Source: Streptococcus entericus DSM 14446
GTDB lineage: Bacteria; Bacillota; Bacilli; Lactobacillales; Streptococcaceae
Assembly (NCBI RefSeq): GCF_000380025.1
Contig: NZ_KB904155.1
Coordinates: 62,001-126,000 of the forward strand
Direction of reading: 5' to 3'
Length of the DNA: 64,000 bases
The position numbers were made by a program, and so were the translations under genes. A model generated the notes under the pieces. It saw nothing but the letters and a program-made list of their open reading frames with translations, did not search any database and was not told the DNA's origin. This document shows, one piece after another, positions 35,368 to 46,586 of the stretch (the stretch's first letter is position 1; the number at the start of each line of letters is the position of its first letter).

Positions 35368-36168
35368 TTAGAGTTTCATCAGGGGGCTAGCGCTGTCTGG
35401 CGAGGTATCATAAATCTTGACCCCTGTGCCTGCGGCGATGTCCGCCTGCTGGAGGCTGGTCGTCATGGTTAGGTTGGCCAGTTCCTTGATGTTATTTTCC
35501 TTGCTCAGGTGCCCGAGGTGGATACGCTTGGTGCGGTTGCCCAGCGTCCGAATCATGGCGGCAGCCCCATCTTCGTTGGAGAGATGTCCCTTATCCGAGA
35601 GGATGCGCTGCTTGGTGCTCCAAGGATAAGAGCCCGCACGCAAGATATTGATGTCGTGGTTAGACTCGATGAGGTAGGCATCTGCGTTTTCGATAATGCC
35701 TGCCATGCGGTCAGACACATAGCCCGTGTCCGTCAGCATGACAAAGCTTTTGTCGTCTTTCATGAAGCGGTAAAACTGTGGTGAGATGGCATCATGACTG
35801 ACACCAAAACTTTCGATGTCCAAATCTCCAAAGGTCATCACCGTATTTTCTGCAAAAATATGCTTGTGCTCTAAATCAATCTTGCCAAGGGCTCCTTCCA
35901 TCGCTGACCAGGTCTTGGCATTGGCATAGACATCCAACCCGTATTTCCTAGCCAGTACACCGACCCCGTGGATATGATCCTTGTGCTCATGAGTGACAAA
36001 AATGGCATCTAAGTCTTCTGGTCTGCGGTCAATTTCCGCCAAAAGGCTCACAATCTTTTTCCCTGACAAGCCTGCATCAACCAAGAAACGCTTCTTTGGC
36101 GTCTCCAAGTAGAAAGAGTTCCCTGTCGACCCCGACGCTAAAATACTATACTTAAATCCTTGTTCCAA
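35368..36168 (-). CDS. vicX: VicX/YycJ metallo-beta-lactamase-fold hydrolase
   Basis: A 266-residue MBL-fold protein always encoded with VicRK. The metal motif THEHKDHIHGVG is near residue 60, GVSHDAI near 127, TDTGYV near 149 and ESNHD near 171. It is a probable nuclease or hydrolase involved in DNA mismatch repair or VicRK signalling. The start is uncertain. TTG at 36168 lies ten bases after GGAGG and yields MEQGFKYSILASG, matching homologues; TTG codons at 36177 and 36189 are alternatives that overlap vicK. Confidence 0.88.
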   Translation of the reverse strand: MEQGFKYSILASGSTGNSFYLETPKKRFLVDAGLSGKKIVSLLAEIDRRPEDLDAIFVTHEHKDHIHGVGVLARKYGLDVYANAKTWSAMEGALGKIDLEHKHIFAENTVMTFGDLDIESFGVSHDAISPQFYRFMKDDKSFVMLTDTGYVSDRMAGIIENADAYLIESNHDINILRAGSYPWSTKQRILSDKGHLSNEDGAAAMIRTLGNRTKRIHLGHLSKENNIKELANLTMTTSLQQADIAAGTGVKIYDTSPDSASPLMKL

Positions 36169-36173
36169 AAAGG

Positions 36174-37523
36174 TCAATCCTCCTCCCAATCATCCAGATC
36201 CAAAACAGTCGGATCCTTTTCATACGGCAAGACAATGGTAAATGTCGACCCTTTCCCATAATCACTTTTCGCCCAGATAAAGCCATCATGGAGCTTGATG
36301 ATTTCCTTGGCAATGGACAAGCCCAGACCTGTACCACCTTGCTCACGGCTTCTGGCGCGGTCAACACGGTAAAACCGGTCAAAAATTAAGGGCAAATCTT
36401 TCTTGGGAATCCCTAACCCTTCATCAGAAATCGAGACAATCAATTGACTGTCTGTTGTCTTCATCGACACCGTGATTTTACCACCATCAGGCGAGTACTT
36501 GATGGCGTTGTTCAAGATGTTTTCGATCACCTGTGTCATCTTGTCTGTATCAATCTCTATCCAAATTGAATTGATGGGATAATCCCGCACCAGTTCATAA
36601 AATTTACCGCTGTTGGTCTGCTGATTTTTTATCAAATCAAATCGGTTCAAAATAGAGGTCATAAAGGCTGTAAAGTTAATCATCTCGACATCCAGCGCCG
36701 TGGCCTGGTTGTCAATACGTGACAAGGCGAGCAAATCAGAAATCATCCGCATCATGCGATTGGTTTCATTTAATGATACCTTGATAAAGTCTGGTGCCAC
36801 CTCCTCGCGAAGAGCGCCTTCATCGAGGGCCTCCAGATAGGACTTGACCGAAGTCAAAGGGGTTCTCAACTCATGGCTAACATTAGACACAAAGAGACGG
36901 CGTTCACGCTCCTCTCGGTCTTGGTCAGTCGTGTCATGAATCACCACAACAAGCCCTGAGATAAAGCCTGACTCTCTACGGTTGAGGGCAAAACGCAGCC
37001 GCAGAGCGATAAATTCGCCAAATTCGTTACGACGGCGAATGGTCACTGTTGGGGTCTTTGACACCAAATCATGGTAGGTATAGCGCTGATCATGGTCAAA
37101 CAGGTCAACAATATTCATCTTCAGCGCTGCTTCTTTACTCAGATTGAGGTGACGTTGAGCCATCTGGTTAATCATGATGATTTGTCCGGAACGATTGGTC
37201 GCCAAAACCCCATCTGTCATGTAGGACAAAATAGAGGATAGGCGGTTCTTTTCCTGCGACAAATTTTCATGGTTGGCATGCAGAACATCTGACAGGTCGT
37301 TGAGCTGCGTAGCCAACTCCCCTAGACCTGACTTACTCTTGACATCAAGCACGTCTGCGTAATTTCCCTTGATCAGGGAATCAACTTTTTTATTTATTTT
37401 TTTGATGAGCTGCGCTTCATGGTACTCTCGCATGGCCAAATAAAAGAAATAAAGCGCAACCAGCCCCAACAAGGCAAGTAGGGTAAATTCAAATAAATTC
37501 AGGTTTTCAATCACATCAGTCAT
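36174..37523 (-). CDS. vicK: Sensor histidine kinase VicK (WalK)
   Basis: A 449-residue kinase controlling cell-wall metabolism. One membrane helix (about residues 13-30) with almost no extracellular part, a HAMP-like segment, a PAS domain ([12 protein letters not shown] near 115), HisKA with the phosphoacceptor in [17 protein letters not shown] near 218, and HATPase_c with [19 protein letters not shown] and [12 protein letters not shown]. Its start overlaps vicR by 8 bp. This is the streptococcal WalK form that lacks the large external sensor. Confidence 0.96.
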   Translation of the reverse strand: MTDVIENLNLFEFTLLALLGLVALYFFYLAMREYHEAQLIKKINKKVDSLIKGNYADVLDVKSKSGLGELATQLNDLSDVLHANHENLSQEKNRLSSILSYMTDGVLATNRSGQIIMINQMAQRHLNLSKEAALKMNIVDLFDHDQRYTYHDLVSKTPTVTIRRRNEFGEFIALRLRFALNRRESGFISGLVVVIHDTTDQDREERERRLFVSNVSHELRTPLTSVKSYLEALDEGALREEVAPDFIKVSLNETNRMMRMISDLLALSRIDNQATALDVEMINFTAFMTSILNRFDLIKNQQTNSGKFYELVRDYPINSIWIEIDTDKMTQVIENILNNAIKYSPDGGKITVSMKTTDSQLIVSISDEGLGIPKKDLPLIFDRFYRVDRARSREQGGTGLGLSIAKEIIKLHDGFIWAKSDYGKGSTFTIVLPYEKDPTVLDLDDWEED

Positions 37524-38226
37524 AAGATTTCATGTAGTATCCAACACCACGTCTGGTTAAAATATATTCTGGTCGGCTTGGCTGATCTTCAATCTTTTCG
37601 CGCAAGCGACGAATGGTCACATCAACTGTACGCACATCGCCAAAATAATCATAGCCCCAGACCGTTTCAAGCAAATGCTCACGAGTCATGACTTGACCAG
37701 CATGGTTAGCCAAGTGATGCAGGAGTTCAAATTCCCGGTGGGTTAAATCCAACTCTTGACCATGTTTTTTCGCCACAAAGGCATCTGGAATGATTTCCAA
37801 GTCACCAACAACAATTGTTTTACGACCACCAACAACCGTTTCTTCAGTCACCGCAGCTCCGATGGTTTCGGAACGGCGTAAATGGGCCTTGACCCTAGCT
37901 AACAACTCCCGATTGGAAAAGGGCTTGGTCACATAATCATCTGCTCCGATTTCCAAACCGATGACCTTATCAAACTCGCTATCTTTCGCTGAGAGCATGA
38001 TAATCGGGAGATGGCTGGTTTTCCGAATGGCCTTGGCCACTTCGAGACCATCAAGTTCTGGCAACATCAGGTCTAAAATGACTAAATCAGGTTTCTCCTC
38101 TTCAAACAAGGTCACAGCTGTCCGTCCGTCGTAAGCAGTGACTGTCTCATATCCTTCCTTGGTCAAGTTAAATTTGATAATATCTGAAATCGGGCGTTCA
38201 TCATCTACAATCAGTATTTTTTTCAT
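37516..38226 (-). CDS. vicR: Response regulator VicR (WalR), OmpR family
   Basis: A 236-residue regulator. The receiver domain has Asp-9/10 acidic pocket (VDDERP), phosphoacceptor D52 in [13 protein letters not shown], and K102 in DYVTKPFSN; the winged helix follows with [15 protein letters not shown] and [14 protein letters not shown]. It is essential in many streptococci and controls peptidoglycan hydrolase genes. It is the first gene of vicRKX with its own promoter. Confidence 0.97.
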   Translation of the reverse strand: MKKILIVDDERPISDIIKFNLTKEGYETVTAYDGRTAVTLFEEEKPDLVILDLMLPELDGLEVAKAIRKTSHLPIIMLSAKDSEFDKVIGLEIGADDYVTKPFSNRELLARVKAHLRRSETIGAAVTEETVVGGRKTIVVGDLEIIPDAFVAKKHGQELDLTHREFELLHHLANHAGQVMTREHLLETVWGYDYFGDVRTVDVTIRRLREKIEDQPSRPEYILTRRGVGYYMKSYD

Positions 38227-38269
38227 GCGGTATCCTCGTTTCTCTCATTAACAGTTTAACGCTGTTTTG

Positions 38270-38298
38270 ATTATATCAAAAATTCCAACAGATGGGAA
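38270..38298 (-). promoter_or_regulatory. vicRKX promoter
   Basis: On the minus strand TTCCCA (38293-38298), 17-bp spacer, TATAAT (38270-38275), about 44 bases before the vicR ATG. A LacI-family-like CCAAACGTTTAAC motif lies about 50 bases farther upstream, near 38352; its relevance is unclear. Confidence 0.6.
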
Positions 38299-38438
38299 AC
38301 GTTAAGTTGTACCTAGTATAGTCCCTCAACCTTAAATAAAAAATAAAGTCCAAACGTTTAACTTTTTAGAGAGGCACGCCTCACTGTTGCTATTCTAAAG
38401 CAACGTCTGTCGTCCATGACTTGGTTCTACAATACATC

Positions 38439-38464
38439 AAAAGCCAGCACTAGGCTGACTTTTA
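38439..38464 (-). terminator. Terminator of the glycogen operon
   Basis: On the minus strand AAAAGTCAGC and GCTGGCTTTT pair over ten positions (one G-T) around CTAGT, immediately past the glgP stop. Confidence 0.75.
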
Positions 38465-38466
38465 GA

Positions 38467-40878
38467 CTATTTCTCCAAGTTCCAAATCTCCTCAGCATAC
38501 TGGGTGATGGTGTCATCGGAGGTAAATTTATCAGAAGTCGCAATGTTCATCAGGCTCATGCGTGACCAGGTCTTCTTGTCACGATAGAGGGCATCAATGC
38601 GCTCCTGCGCTGCCACGTAGGACGCAAAATCTTCCAGCAAGAAATACTCATCGTTATGGGTAATCAGAGCATCGTAAATCTCGCCACCTTCTCGCTGACT
38701 GTTTGGAATCGTCCCATTGACAAAGGTATCGACCACACGGCGTAGGACAGGATTATTCTCATAAACCCCACGGGCGTAGTAGTCATGAGCCGCGTAGTGC
38801 GCGTAAACTTCGTCCTTGGTCATACCAAAGATGACAATGTTGTCATCGCCACACTCGTCCTTGATTTCGATATTAGCGCCATCAAGGGTCGCCAGGGTCA
38901 CCGCACCTGTCATCATGAATTTCATGTTTGAGGTTCCAGAAGCTTCCTTAGAGGCTAAGGAAATCTGCTCTGACACATCCGCTGCTGGGATAATCAGTTC
39001 AGCCAAGCTGACGTTGTAGTTTTCAAGGAAAACCACCTTAAGTTTGCCATTAAGGCTGGTATCATTGTTGATGAGGTTAGCCAATTCATTGATGAGCTTG
39101 ATAACAGACTTAGCAAAGTGATAGCCAGGCGCTGCTTTGGCACCGAAAATGAAGACACGAGGCACCATGTCCTTGTCTGGGTTGTCTTTCAAGTCATGAT
39201 AGAGTTTGATGATATGAAGGACATTGAGCAACTGGCGCTTGTAGGCATGGAGACGCTTGACCTGCACATCAAAGATGGCATCTGTCGACACCTCAACACC
39301 TGTTGTCTCTTTGATATAAGCTGCTAGACGAGCCTTGGCCTGCTGCTTGACCTGATAGAAGGTGTCAAGCACAGCCTCATCATCAGCAAAGGCAGTTAAT
39401 TTTCTGAGCTCGTGAATGTCCGTGCGCCAGCCATGACCAATGGTTTCATCAATGGCAGCAGACAACTCAGGTGCCGCAATTTGCGTCCAGCGGCGCTGCA
39501 CGATACCGTTGGTCTTGTTGTTAAACTTCTCAGGATACAGCAAATAGAAATCGCGCAAGGTATCCTCAGTTAGCAGGTCTGAATGGAGCTTGGCTACACC
39601 GTTAACCGAATGCCCACCAATGATAGCCAAATGCGCCATGTGGACCTGACCGTCACGAATGATGCGTGTGCGGTTGATTAAGTCCGTATCGCGACCCAGA
39701 CCAGCTTGTTCTGCGACAAAACGGTTATCAATCTCGTGGATAATCTGGGTAATCCGTGGAAGAACCTCTGCAAAGAGACCGGCATCCCATTTTTCCAAGG
39801 CTTCAGCCAGGATGGTGTGGTTGGTATAGCTCATGGTTTTGACGGTCGTTGCCCAAGCCAAATCCCACTCCAAGCCATACTCATCAATCAAAAGACGCAT
39901 GAACTCAGCTGGTGCAACCGCAGGGTGGGTGTCGTTGATGTGGACAGAAACTTTTTCATGGATAGCTTCCAGTGGCAAGCCCTGCTTGAGATAGGACTTG
40001 ATGATGGTTTGAAGACCAGCTGATGTCATGAAATACTCTTGCGTTAAACGGAGCTTCTTGCCCTCGATGCTGCTGTCCTCAGGATAGAGCACTGCAGTGA
40101 TGTCCTTAACCCGACGACGGCTCTCGATGGTTGGGTAGTGGAGTTCCTCTTCCTCAGGGATTTCGACATCCCAGAGGCGCAAGTTGTTGACCACGCCGTT
40201 TTGGAAGCCAATCTGAGGTACATCGTAAGGCACAGCACGCAGGGTCTGGGCATTTTCATAAACAGGCTTAAACTTGCCCTTGTCGTCCATTTGCAGGTAG
40301 ACATTGCCGTAGATTTTGACATCAACAATGTCGTGATCCTGACGGACTTCCCAGACGTTACCAATTGACCCAAACCAAGTATCTGGCAACTCTACCTGAT
40401 AACCATCAACAATTCGTTGCTTAAAGAGACCATAGCGATAGCGGAGACCATTACCAAAACCTGGATAGCCTGTGGTCGCTAGGGAATCCATGAAGGCCGC
40501 TGCCAGACGCCCAAGACCACCGTTACCGATCGCCATGTCGTGCTCAGCATTTTTCACCGCATCAAAATCAATCCCTAGCTCGTTAAAACCTGCCTTAACT
40601 GTGTCTAAAATCCCCAAGTTTAGCAAGTTTGTCTCCAGCATCCGTCCTGGCAAGAATTCAATGGAGAAATAGTAAGCAATTTTTTGTTGCTTATCAACCA
40701 ATTCCTGTTTGCGATTAAGCCATGGACGCGTCGCATATTTGCGCACCACTCGCGCTAAGGCGACAAAAAGTTCTGATGGCGTCGCCGTTGCCACCTTGAT
40801 GGCATTTTCCTGATGGAGTTTATCCTTGAAATCACGGACAAACTGGTCCACCGTCAGATCGTTTTCAAAAAAAGTCAT
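38467..40878 (-). CDS. glgP: Glycogen/maltodextrin phosphorylase
   Basis: An 803-residue PLP enzyme releasing glucose-1-phosphate from alpha-1,4-glucans. NGGLGRLAAAFMDS near residue 118 and the PLP-lysine region KEASGTSNMKFMMTG near 645 are family signatures, with VFLENYNVSLAE before them. Length fits the bacterial GT35 family. Last gene of the glycogen operon, 48 bp after glgA; degradation and synthesis enzymes are therefore co-transcribed, as in other Firmicutes. Confidence 0.96.
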   Translation of the reverse strand: MTFFENDLTVDQFVRDFKDKLHQENAIKVATATPSELFVALARVVRKYATRPWLNRKQELVDKQQKIAYYFSIEFLPGRMLETNLLNLGILDTVKAGFNELGIDFDAVKNAEHDMAIGNGGLGRLAAAFMDSLATTGYPGFGNGLRYRYGLFKQRIVDGYQVELPDTWFGSIGNVWEVRQDHDIVDVKIYGNVYLQMDDKGKFKPVYENAQTLRAVPYDVPQIGFQNGVVNNLRLWDVEIPEEEELHYPTIESRRRVKDITAVLYPEDSSIEGKKLRLTQEYFMTSAGLQTIIKSYLKQGLPLEAIHEKVSVHINDTHPAVAPAEFMRLLIDEYGLEWDLAWATTVKTMSYTNHTILAEALEKWDAGLFAEVLPRITQIIHEIDNRFVAEQAGLGRDTDLINRTRIIRDGQVHMAHLAIIGGHSVNGVAKLHSDLLTEDTLRDFYLLYPEKFNNKTNGIVQRRWTQIAAPELSAAIDETIGHGWRTDIHELRKLTAFADDEAVLDTFYQVKQQAKARLAAYIKETTGVEVSTDAIFDVQVKRLHAYKRQLLNVLHIIKLYHDLKDNPDKDMVPRVFIFGAKAAPGYHFAKSVIKLINELANLINNDTSLNGKLKVVFLENYNVSLAELIIPAADVSEQISLASKEASGTSNMKFMMTGAVTLATLDGANIEIKDECGDDNIVIFGMTKDEVYAHYAAHDYYARGVYENNPVLRRVVDTFVNGTIPNSQREGGEIYDALITHNDEYFLLEDFASYVAAQERIDALYRDKKTWSRMSLMNIATSDKFTSDDTITQYAEEIWNLEK

Positions 40879-40926
40879 GTGTTTTAAGTATCCTTTTTAT
40901 TTTTTTGGCAATAGCAGAGCAGACGT

Positions 40927-42354
40927 TTACAATTGCTCATATAAGTTGATGTAGGCTAGGCTAGCTGTCTCCCATGAAAAGTCCTGAGACATGGCTGACT
41001 GCTGTAATGTCGCCCAGTCATCTTGACGATTATAATATACCTCTAGGGCATTTTCAAGTGTTTTGGTCAGCAAATACCCTGAAAGCCCTTTAAAGGCGAA
41101 CCCTGTCCCTGACTTGTCAAATTGGTTGTAAGGGATAACCGTGTCACGTAGACCGCCAACCTCATGCACCAAGGGCAGACTGCCGTAGCGCATGGCCATC
41201 ATCTGAGAGAGACCACATGGTTCAAAGGCAGACGGCATGAGGAAGAGGTCGCTGGCCGCATAAATCTGCTGAGCCAATCCCAAATCAAAAGTAATATTAG
41301 CAGAGAGTTTATCTGGGTATTGCCCAGCAAACCAAGCGAAGGCCTGCTCAAAATCGGCATAACCTGTTCCCAAAAGGGCAATCTGCACATCAAATTGCAG
41401 GATATGGTGCAGCTCGCTGACCACCACATCAAAGCCTTTTTGATCGGTCAAACGAGATACAACCCCAATCAGAGGAACATCTGCCCGCACAGGCAGACCT
41501 AGTTTTTCCTGTAAGAGCGCCTTGTTTGTCGCCTTACCAGATAGGTCTCCTGCGGAGAAGTGTGCAGGCAGGTGCGGGTCTGTCTCAGGGTTAATCAGAT
41601 CAGTATCAATCCCATTGACAATGCCCGTCAACTTACCAGCTTCCATCCGCATGACCACATCCAAGCCCTTGCCGAACTCAGGAGTCATGATTTCCTCCGC
41701 ATAGGATGGAGAAACAGTCGTCACACGGTCAGCATAGAGCACCCCAGCCTTCATCCAGTTAAGGCAATCATTCCAGCGCAAGGTGCCATCCTCATAACGC
41801 TCAGCACCAACCCCAAACAAGTCTCCCAGCATGGCAGGGTCAAACTGCCCTTGGAACTCGATATTGTGAATGGTGAACACCGTCTTAATCCCACGGTAAG
41901 CGTCAATCCAGTGGTATTTTTCCTTGAGCAAATAAGGCAACATAGCAGTGTGATAGTCGTGGGCGTGGAGCACATCTGGGATGAAGCCGACCTGCTCCAT
42001 GGCTTCCAAGGCTGCCAGTTGGAAGAAGGCAAAACGCTCACCATCGTCCCAGTCCCCATAAACCTTACCTCTAAAAAAATAATGTTGGTTATCAATAAAG
42101 TAGAAGGTCACCCCATCACGCACCAAACGCTTGATGCCAACATACTGACGACGCCAGCCAACTTGGGTGTAAAAATAGCAAACCTCCTCGACCTGATCGC
42201 CAAATTTACCTGCCACCACGTCGTAGTAAGGTAACATCACCGCCACCTCGTGCCCATGCTGAACAAGAGATTTAGGCAATGCCCCAATGACATCGCCTAA
42301 GCCTCCTGTCTTGGCAAAAGGTGCTCCTTCTGCCGCGACAAATAATAATTTCAT
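40927..42354 (-). CDS. glgA: Glycogen synthase (ADP-glucose type)
   Basis: A 475-residue GT5 glycosyltransferase. The ADP-glucose loop [13 protein letters not shown] lies at residues 15-27, [12 protein letters not shown] near 122, and [17 protein letters not shown] near 377 is the retaining GT signature. Extends alpha-1,4-glucan chains from ADP-glucose made by GlgC/GlgD. Overlaps glgD by 4 bp. Confidence 0.96.
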   Translation of the reverse strand: MKLLFVAAEGAPFAKTGGLGDVIGALPKSLVQHGHEVAVMLPYYDVVAGKFGDQVEEVCYFYTQVGWRRQYVGIKRLVRDGVTFYFIDNQHYFFRGKVYGDWDDGERFAFFQLAALEAMEQVGFIPDVLHAHDYHTAMLPYLLKEKYHWIDAYRGIKTVFTIHNIEFQGQFDPAMLGDLFGVGAERYEDGTLRWNDCLNWMKAGVLYADRVTTVSPSYAEEIMTPEFGKGLDVVMRMEAGKLTGIVNGIDTDLINPETDPHLPAHFSAGDLSGKATNKALLQEKLGLPVRADVPLIGVVSRLTDQKGFDVVVSELHHILQFDVQIALLGTGYADFEQAFAWFAGQYPDKLSANITFDLGLAQQIYAASDLFLMPSAFEPCGLSQMMAMRYGSLPLVHEVGGLRDTVIPYNQFDKSGTGFAFKGLSGYLLTKTLENALEVYYNRQDDWATLQQSAMSQDFSWETASLAYINLYEQL

Positions 42355-43484
42355 CCGATAATGTCTCCTGTGATTTCTTGACCCTTACCGATAACAATCG
42401 GATTATCCTTGGTACCACGAATAGTCACGCCAGCCGGAATAGTGACAGACTTATCAATAATGGCATACTCAACCCTTGCCCCAGCTTCGATGGTGACCTT
42501 TGGAAAAACCACTGAGTGAGCGATACGAGCACCTTTTTCCACACGGCAAGACCGAGACACGATGGAATGGTCAACCTCACCAGCAATAATGCTACCAGAG
42601 GCAAATTGGGAATTGGTCACCTTAGAGCCGTCTGCAAAATAAGTCGCCTCTTCGTTTTTCACTTTGGTATACACTTTTTGATTAGTGTAGAGGAGTGAGT
42701 GGAATTTCTGCGGATCCAGCATGTCCATGTTAGCCTTATAATAAGACTGGACGGAGCTAATATTGGACAGGTAGCCAGTGTATTCAAAAGCCAGAGCTTT
42801 TTCAGACACAATCAGCTCGCGCAAGAGGAAGCGGAGCTTCTTCGGATTGTCCTTTTTAGCTTCCTCTTCCATCTTTTCAATCAACCAAGGCGTGTTAACG
42901 ACATAAATGTCAGCTGACATATTTTGCGTTTCAACCGTGGCATCATTGGTTTCGATACCAACAACGTTGTCCCCCTCATCGATGGTCAAGATGGCATTGG
43001 CATCCGAACGAGCCTCTTTTGGCAATTTTTTGTAAACGACCGTGATATTGCGCTTATTGACATTGTGGAGGTGAAGCACACCTTCAAGATTGATGTTGCT
43101 GAGGATATCACAGGACATGTAGACCGTCTGGTCAGAGCCTGACCGCTTGAGGTAGGTCAAAATCTGCTCATAGTAGTCCTTGTCCGTCGTCTCGCTGGCC
43201 ACATCTGTCTGGTAGAAGCCTAGGAAGTAATGGCTGAGCAGGGTATTTAATCCCCACTCCCGACCAGAGCGGATATGGTCAAAGACTGAGCGAATGTTTT
43301 GCCCACGGAAAATGCCGTACACACTGCGAATACCTGCGTTAGCCAGTGTTGAGAGCTGGAAGTCAATCAGGCGGTATTTGCCGTCAAATGGCAGAGCAGC
43401 CAGAGGACGGTTGTCTGTCAAACTGCCCATGTCTGGGTAGCCAACCGCATTGCCTAAAATCGCTGAATACTTATCAATCTTCAT
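42351..43484 (-). CDS. glgD: Glucose-1-phosphate adenylyltransferase subunit GlgD
   Basis: A 377-residue GlgC paralogue. The N-terminal GGxGTRL catalytic loop is replaced by [13 protein letters not shown], so it is probably a regulatory partner and not itself catalytic. [14 protein letters not shown] near 33 and left-handed-helix repeats at the C-terminus ([21 protein letters not shown]) are retained. In Firmicutes GlgC and GlgD form a mixed tetramer. Overlaps glgC by 11 bp. Confidence 0.93.
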   Translation of the reverse strand: MKIDKYSAILGNAVGYPDMGSLTDNRPLAALPFDGKYRLIDFQLSTLANAGIRSVYGIFRGQNIRSVFDHIRSGREWGLNTLLSHYFLGFYQTDVASETTDKDYYEQILTYLKRSGSDQTVYMSCDILSNINLEGVLHLHNVNKRNITVVYKKLPKEARSDANAILTIDEGDNVVGIETNDATVETQNMSADIYVVNTPWLIEKMEEEAKKDNPKKLRFLLRELIVSEKALAFEYTGYLSNISSVQSYYKANMDMLDPQKFHSLLYTNQKVYTKVKNEEATYFADGSKVTNSQFASGSIIAGEVDHSIVSRSCRVEKGARIAHSVVFPKVTIEAGARVEYAIIDKSVTIPAGVTIRGTKDNPIVIGKGQEITGDIIG

Positions 43485-44613
43485 TTGGAATACCTACTTT
43501 CTCATCGTAACCCACTACTTGCACCTCGTCTGTCCCATCAATCACAACACCGTCACTGATAATTGCTCCTTCTCCGATGATGGCACGAGTAATTTTTGCC
43601 CCTTTACCAATCTTAGCCCCGCTCATGATGAAGCTGTCCTTAATCTCAGCCCCTTCCTTGACCTGAACATTGGTTGACAAAATGGAGTGCTCGACGCTTC
43701 CTGCCACAAAGCAACCATCGACAACCAAAGAATCCTTGACACTGGCTGTCTCGGTGATAAAGTTTGGCGGTGCGATATGGTTTTTGGAGTAAATTTTCCA
43801 TGAACGGTCACGGCTATCCAGTTCGTTGTCAACCGAAATGTACTCCATGTTAGCCTCCCAGAGGGATTCGATGGTGCCGACATCTTTCCAATAACCTGAG
43901 AAGTTATAGGTGTAAACCCGCTCACCAGACTCCAGATAGGCTGGGATGACATGCTGACCAAAGTCAGACATGTCGATATTGTTCTTTTCAGCAGAGACCA
44001 AAAGTTCACGCAGACGGGCCCAGTTGAAGATATAAATCCCCATGGAAGCCTTGGTTGATTTTGGCTGAGCTGGTTTTTCCTCGAACTCAACGATACGGTC
44101 GTTGGAATCCGTGTTCATGATACCAAAACGGCTAGCTTCCTTAAGTGGTACATCGATAACCGCCACTGTCAGGCTGGCTTGATTGTCCTTGTGGGTCTGG
44201 AGCATGTCATCATAGTCCATCTTGTAGATGTGGTCACCTGACAGGATTAGGACATACTCTGGATTGATGCTGTCAATGTAGTCGATGTTTTGGTAAATCG
44301 CGTGGCTGGTACCTAGGAACCAACGGTTGCCCTCTGTAGCGGAGTAAGGTTGTAAGATGGTCGCTCCGCTATTGATGCCATCAAGTCCCCAAGAAGAACC
44401 GTTCCCAATATGGCTGTTGAGCGCCAAGGGCTGGTACTGGGTGATGACACCGACGTTGTTGATGCCAGAGTTGGCACAGTTAGACAGGGCGAAGTCGATA
44501 ATGCGGTAGCGACCGCCAAATTGAACAGCAGGCTTGGCGATGCTTTGGGTCAACTTGCCGAGGCGCGTGCCTTGACCGCCTGCTAGAATAAGGGCTAACA
44601 TCTCATTTTTCAT
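43474..44613 (-). CDS. glgC: Glucose-1-phosphate adenylyltransferase, catalytic subunit
   Basis: A 379-residue enzyme forming ADP-glucose, the committed step of glycogen synthesis. [15 protein letters not shown] near residue 10 is the nucleotide loop, [19 protein letters not shown] near 33, and the C-terminal beta-helix repeats occur from about 290. The ATG at 44613 has GAGG eight bases upstream; the frame extends into glgB without support. It follows glgB by 28 bp. Confidence 0.96.
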   Translation of the reverse strand: MKNEMLALILAGGQGTRLGKLTQSIAKPAVQFGGRYRIIDFALSNCANSGINNVGVITQYQPLALNSHIGNGSSWGLDGINSGATILQPYSATEGNRWFLGTSHAIYQNIDYIDSINPEYVLILSGDHIYKMDYDDMLQTHKDNQASLTVAVIDVPLKEASRFGIMNTDSNDRIVEFEEKPAQPKSTKASMGIYIFNWARLRELLVSAEKNNIDMSDFGQHVIPAYLESGERVYTYNFSGYWKDVGTIESLWEANMEYISVDNELDSRDRSWKIYSKNHIAPPNFITETASVKDSLVVDGCFVAGSVEHSILSTNVQVKEGAEIKDSFIMSGAKIGKGAKITRAIIGEGAIISDGVVIDGTDEVQVVGYDEKVGIPNED

Positions 44614-44641
44614 AGGTTTTTCCTCTTTTTTATTGTTTTTC

Positions 44642-46513
44642 TTATTGCTTTCTGTCCCTGCGCTTAACCTTCCAGATGGAAGCACCGAGGGCTGGGAGAG
44701 TGAAGCTAAGGGTATGGTGGTAATCTTTCCAGAGACCTTGTTGCGTTTTGGTTAGCGGATTATGCTCTTTCCATACACCACCATAGATTTCAAGTTCTGT
44801 ATTGAAGACCTCTTCGTAAAGTCCTGCCACAGGGACACCAATGGTAAAGCCTGAACGTTCAACAGGTGCCATGTTAAAGACGCAAATCAAAAGCTCTCCT
44901 TTGGCATTTTTCCGAATAAAGGACAGGACAGACTCCGCACGGTTATCTGCATCGATAATCTCAAGTCCCTCATAACGGTCGTCAATCTGCCAGAGCACCT
45001 TGTTATCCTTGTAGAACTGATTGAGGGTACGTGTGAAGGCTTGCATCTTGGCATTCATCTCGTCCTCCAGATTGCTCCACTCCAGCTGGTAGTCGTGTTT
45101 CCACTCGAGAAACTGACCGAACTCGCTACCCATGAAGAGCAGTTTTTTCCCAGGGTGGCAAATTTGGTAGGTGTAGAGATTGCGCAGACCAGCGAACTGG
45201 TTGTACCGATCACCGAACATCTTGTGCATAAGGCTCTTCTTGCCATGGACAACTTCATCGTGGGAAAAAGGCAGGACAAAGTTCTCATTGAAGCAATACA
45301 TGAAGCTGAAGGTCACTAGATTGAACTCATGTTGTCGGTAAATGGGGTCCATCTCGTAAAAGCGGAGAATATCATTCATCCAGCCCATGTTCCACTTGTA
45401 GTCAAAACCAAGACCACCCTGCTCAATCGGCTGGGTAATCGGTGTCGCAGCGGTTGACTCCTCGGCAATCATCATGACATCAGGATGGCGTTCCTTTATA
45501 ATCCGATTGAGTTTCTGCAAGAAAGCAATGCCTTCCAAATTATGGTTCCCACCGTCTTTGTTAGGCAGCCAAGGGCCATCATCGTAGTCTCGGTAGAGCA
45601 TATTGCTAACCGCATCGACACGAATGCCATCAATGTGATAATGCTCAATCCAGTAAAGGGCTGAGGAAATCAGGAAGGACTGAACTTGATGTTTCCCAAG
45701 GTCAAAGTTAAGCGCCCCCCAGCGGTAGTTGTTGGCCTCATGCTCCCCCTGATACTCAAAGGTCGGTGTCCCATCATAGTAGGCTAGGGCATCATCATTT
45801 CTGGTAAAATGCCCAGGCACCCAGTCAACCAAAACCCCAATATTGTGCTGGTGACAGGTGTCCACAAAGGCTTGAAAATCCTCAGGCGTCCCATAACTAT
45901 GCTCAAAGGCAAAATAGCTCATGAGCTGGTAGCCCCAAGACGCGCCAAGCGGATGCGCCATCAGGGGCATAAACTCCACATGGGTGTAGTTCATCTCGGC
46001 CAGATAAGGGATTAACTCCGCCGTTAACTCCTTAAAAGTATAAGGCTTGCCCGTCTCGTCTTGTTTCCAAGACCCAGCATGCACCTCATAAATATTGACC
46101 GGCCGCTCCTTAAAGCCCCAGCGCTTACGCCGCCCCATCCAGAGCCCATCACGCCACTTGTAGGTCCAATCGGTTTTGATAACCGCTGCCGTTCCTGGGC
46201 GTGCTTCCAGATAGCGGGCAAAAGGGTCGATTTTCTCCACCTGCGAGCCATCGCTACGCGTCACCAGATACTTGTAGAGTTGCCCCTCCTGCGCCTGCGT
46301 GCTCACAACCTCCCAGATACCTGCTTCATCTTTTGTCATGGGCAATGGCTGAGCTGTCCAGTCGGTAAAATCACCAATAACAGCAACGGACTGCGCATTT
46401 GGTGCCCAAACTCGAAAGGCATAACCATCCCCCTCACGGTGAACCCCTAGAAAGTTCTGGGCATAGTACTGCTCACCTTGTCCAAAGAGCCATGTTATTT
46501 CTTGTTTACCCAA
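44642..46513 (-). CDS. glgB: 1,4-alpha-glucan branching enzyme
   Basis: A 623-residue GH13 enzyme that creates alpha-1,6 branches. A CBM48 domain ([19 protein letters not shown]) precedes the catalytic barrel: DWVPGHF near 240, [12 protein letters not shown] near 300 (nucleophile Asp), MIAEESTA near 348 (acid Glu) and [13 protein letters not shown] near 415. The start is TTG at 46513, with AGGAGG six bases upstream and no competing ATG nearby. It opens the glgBCDAP segment after pulA. Confidence 0.95.
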   Translation of the reverse strand: MGKQEITWLFGQGEQYYAQNFLGVHREGDGYAFRVWAPNAQSVAVIGDFTDWTAQPLPMTKDEAGIWEVVSTQAQEGQLYKYLVTRSDGSQVEKIDPFARYLEARPGTAAVIKTDWTYKWRDGLWMGRRKRWGFKERPVNIYEVHAGSWKQDETGKPYTFKELTAELIPYLAEMNYTHVEFMPLMAHPLGASWGYQLMSYFAFEHSYGTPEDFQAFVDTCHQHNIGVLVDWVPGHFTRNDDALAYYDGTPTFEYQGEHEANNYRWGALNFDLGKHQVQSFLISSALYWIEHYHIDGIRVDAVSNMLYRDYDDGPWLPNKDGGNHNLEGIAFLQKLNRIIKERHPDVMMIAEESTAATPITQPIEQGGLGFDYKWNMGWMNDILRFYEMDPIYRQHEFNLVTFSFMYCFNENFVLPFSHDEVVHGKKSLMHKMFGDRYNQFAGLRNLYTYQICHPGKKLLFMGSEFGQFLEWKHDYQLEWSNLEDEMNAKMQAFTRTLNQFYKDNKVLWQIDDRYEGLEIIDADNRAESVLSFIRKNAKGELLICVFNMAPVERSGFTIGVPVAGLYEEVFNTELEIYGGVWKEHNPLTKTQQGLWKDYHHTLSFTLPALGASIWKVKRRDRKQ

Positions 46514-46533
46514 ATAAACCCCTCCTTCTAATC

Positions 46534-46549
46534 TGTCAAACGTTTGACA
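46534..46549. promoter_or_regulatory. LacI-family/cre-like palindrome between pulA and glgB
   Basis: TGTCAAACGTTTGACA is a 16-bp perfect palindrome with the central CG of LacI-family operators. It matches CcpA cre sites only partly (the T-G-T-A arms differ), so MalR or another sugar regulator is equally likely. It lies 21 bases before the glgB start. Confidence 0.5.
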
Positions 46550-46586
46550 TTATTCTAAAAAACAAAAACCAACCCTTAAAAAAGGA